35,012 bases of DNA from an uncultured Bacteroidota bacterium. GTDB taxonomy: Bacteria > Bacteroidota > Bacteroidia > Chitinophagales > Chitinophagaceae. Location: contig CAIWKU010000504.1 in NCBI GenBank assembly GCA_903913355.1, positions 1-35,012 on the forward strand, in the 5' to 3' direction. Below are positions 34,684 to 35,012 of the stretch, piece by piece. A model generated the notes under the pieces. The model made no database searches and was not told where the DNA came from. It saw only the letters and a program-made list of their open reading frames with translations. How positions within the stretch are numbered: position 1 is the stretch's first letter; each line of letters opens with the position of its first letter. Position numbers and translations under genes: made by a program.

Positions 34684-35012
34684 ATGAAAAAGATTCTCAT
34701 CCTGATGCTAATGCCCATCTCACTAATGGCGCAGAAAAATTTTACCGAATTACTGGAAAAATATATGCAGGCAGAAAACCAGGTAAAAGGTTTTACTGGT
34801 TCAGTACTTGTTATGAAAAATAATAAAGTATTGATTAGAAAAGCATATGGCATGGCTGATAGAGAATGGAATGTGGCTAATACCCCCGATACGAAATTTG
34901 AGATCGGCTCCATTACCAAACAATTTACGGCTGCCAGCATTTTGCAACTGGTGGAGCAGGGTAAATTAAGTTTAGATGATAAGTTAAGTAAGTTTATTCC
35001 TTCTTTTCCAAA
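34684..35012 (+). CDS. Exported serine hydrolase, beta-lactamase fold (partial, 3' end outside window)
   Basis: 109 codons are visible from the ATG at 34684 before the right edge. The product starts with a signal peptide (MKKILILMLMPISLMAQK), then KGFTGSVLVMKNNKVLIRKAYG, DREWNVANTPDTKFEIGS and the S-x-x-K box as SITK in GSITKQFTAA. These match the N-terminus of class C beta-lactamase-fold serine hydrolases. It is the second such enzyme in the cluster and begins 60 bases after the acylase stop. The other active-site motifs lie outside the window, so the group within the family cannot be judged. Confidence 0.88.
   Translation, partial: MKKILILMLMPISLMAQKNFTELLEKYMQAENQVKGFTGSVLVMKNNKVLIRKAYGMADREWNVANTPDTKFEIGSITKQFTAASILQLVEQGKLSLDDKLSKFIPSFP

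Noticed and set aside
26299..35012. Biosynthetic gene cluster or horizontally acquired island
   Set aside because: No synthetase, transporter, integrase, tRNA or boundary repeat is visible, and base use looks like the rest of the window. It reads as a catabolic cluster.

Overview
The window looks like ordinary chromosome of a Bacteroidota bacterium, most likely Chitinophagaceae or a close relative (family level is inference). The signs are a gldB gliding lipoprotein, many exported proteins whose signal peptides end in -AQ, a DUF5117-type metalloprotease, absence of Shine-Dalgarno sequences, and several exact TAnnTTTG promoter elements just upstream of genes. DNA is AT-rich and nearly every gene stops with TAA. 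I see no insertion sequence, integrase, tRNA, rRNA or CRISPR array.

Layout. 1-190 is the Lys/Ala/Pro-rich tail of a gene entering from the left. 381-8954 holds an exported zinc metalloprotease, an OmpA-domain protein, the pyruvate dehydrogenase E2 subunit, isocitrate dehydrogenase, apaG and gldB. 9218-13747 holds glutamine-dependent NAD synthase, a thiolase, pyrD and a diacylglycerol/undecaprenol kinase. 13780-20044 holds a very large surface protein (degenerate protease-like domain, beta-propeller, Omp85-like barrel), a glyoxalase II-like hydrolase and an exported protein of unknown function with a caspase-like His/Cys signature. 20178-24029 is a probable phosphate block: response regulator, histidine kinase, DUF47 protein and PiT transporter. 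galE and prfA follow, converging tail to tail.

From 26299 to the right edge all genes read rightwards and all encode exported hydrolases: N-acyl-D-amino-acid deacylase, a serine beta-lactamase-fold hydrolase, an M19 dipeptidase, an S9 peptidase, a penicillin-acylase-type Ntn hydrolase and a second serine beta-lactamase-fold hydrolase cut by the window end. Together they could strip acyl groups from, and cleave, acylated or D-amino-acid-containing peptides in the periplasm or outside the cell; this joint role is inferred.

The left 24 kb alternates strand often. Several convergent pairs end in one shared hairpin, and non-coding space is small (no gap above 300 bases). The least explained items are the caspase-like exported protein at 17864-20044, the pseudo-protease/propeller/barrel fusion at 13780-17145, the acylase/peptidase cluster, and two arrays of 7-base repeats, one of them inside pyrD.
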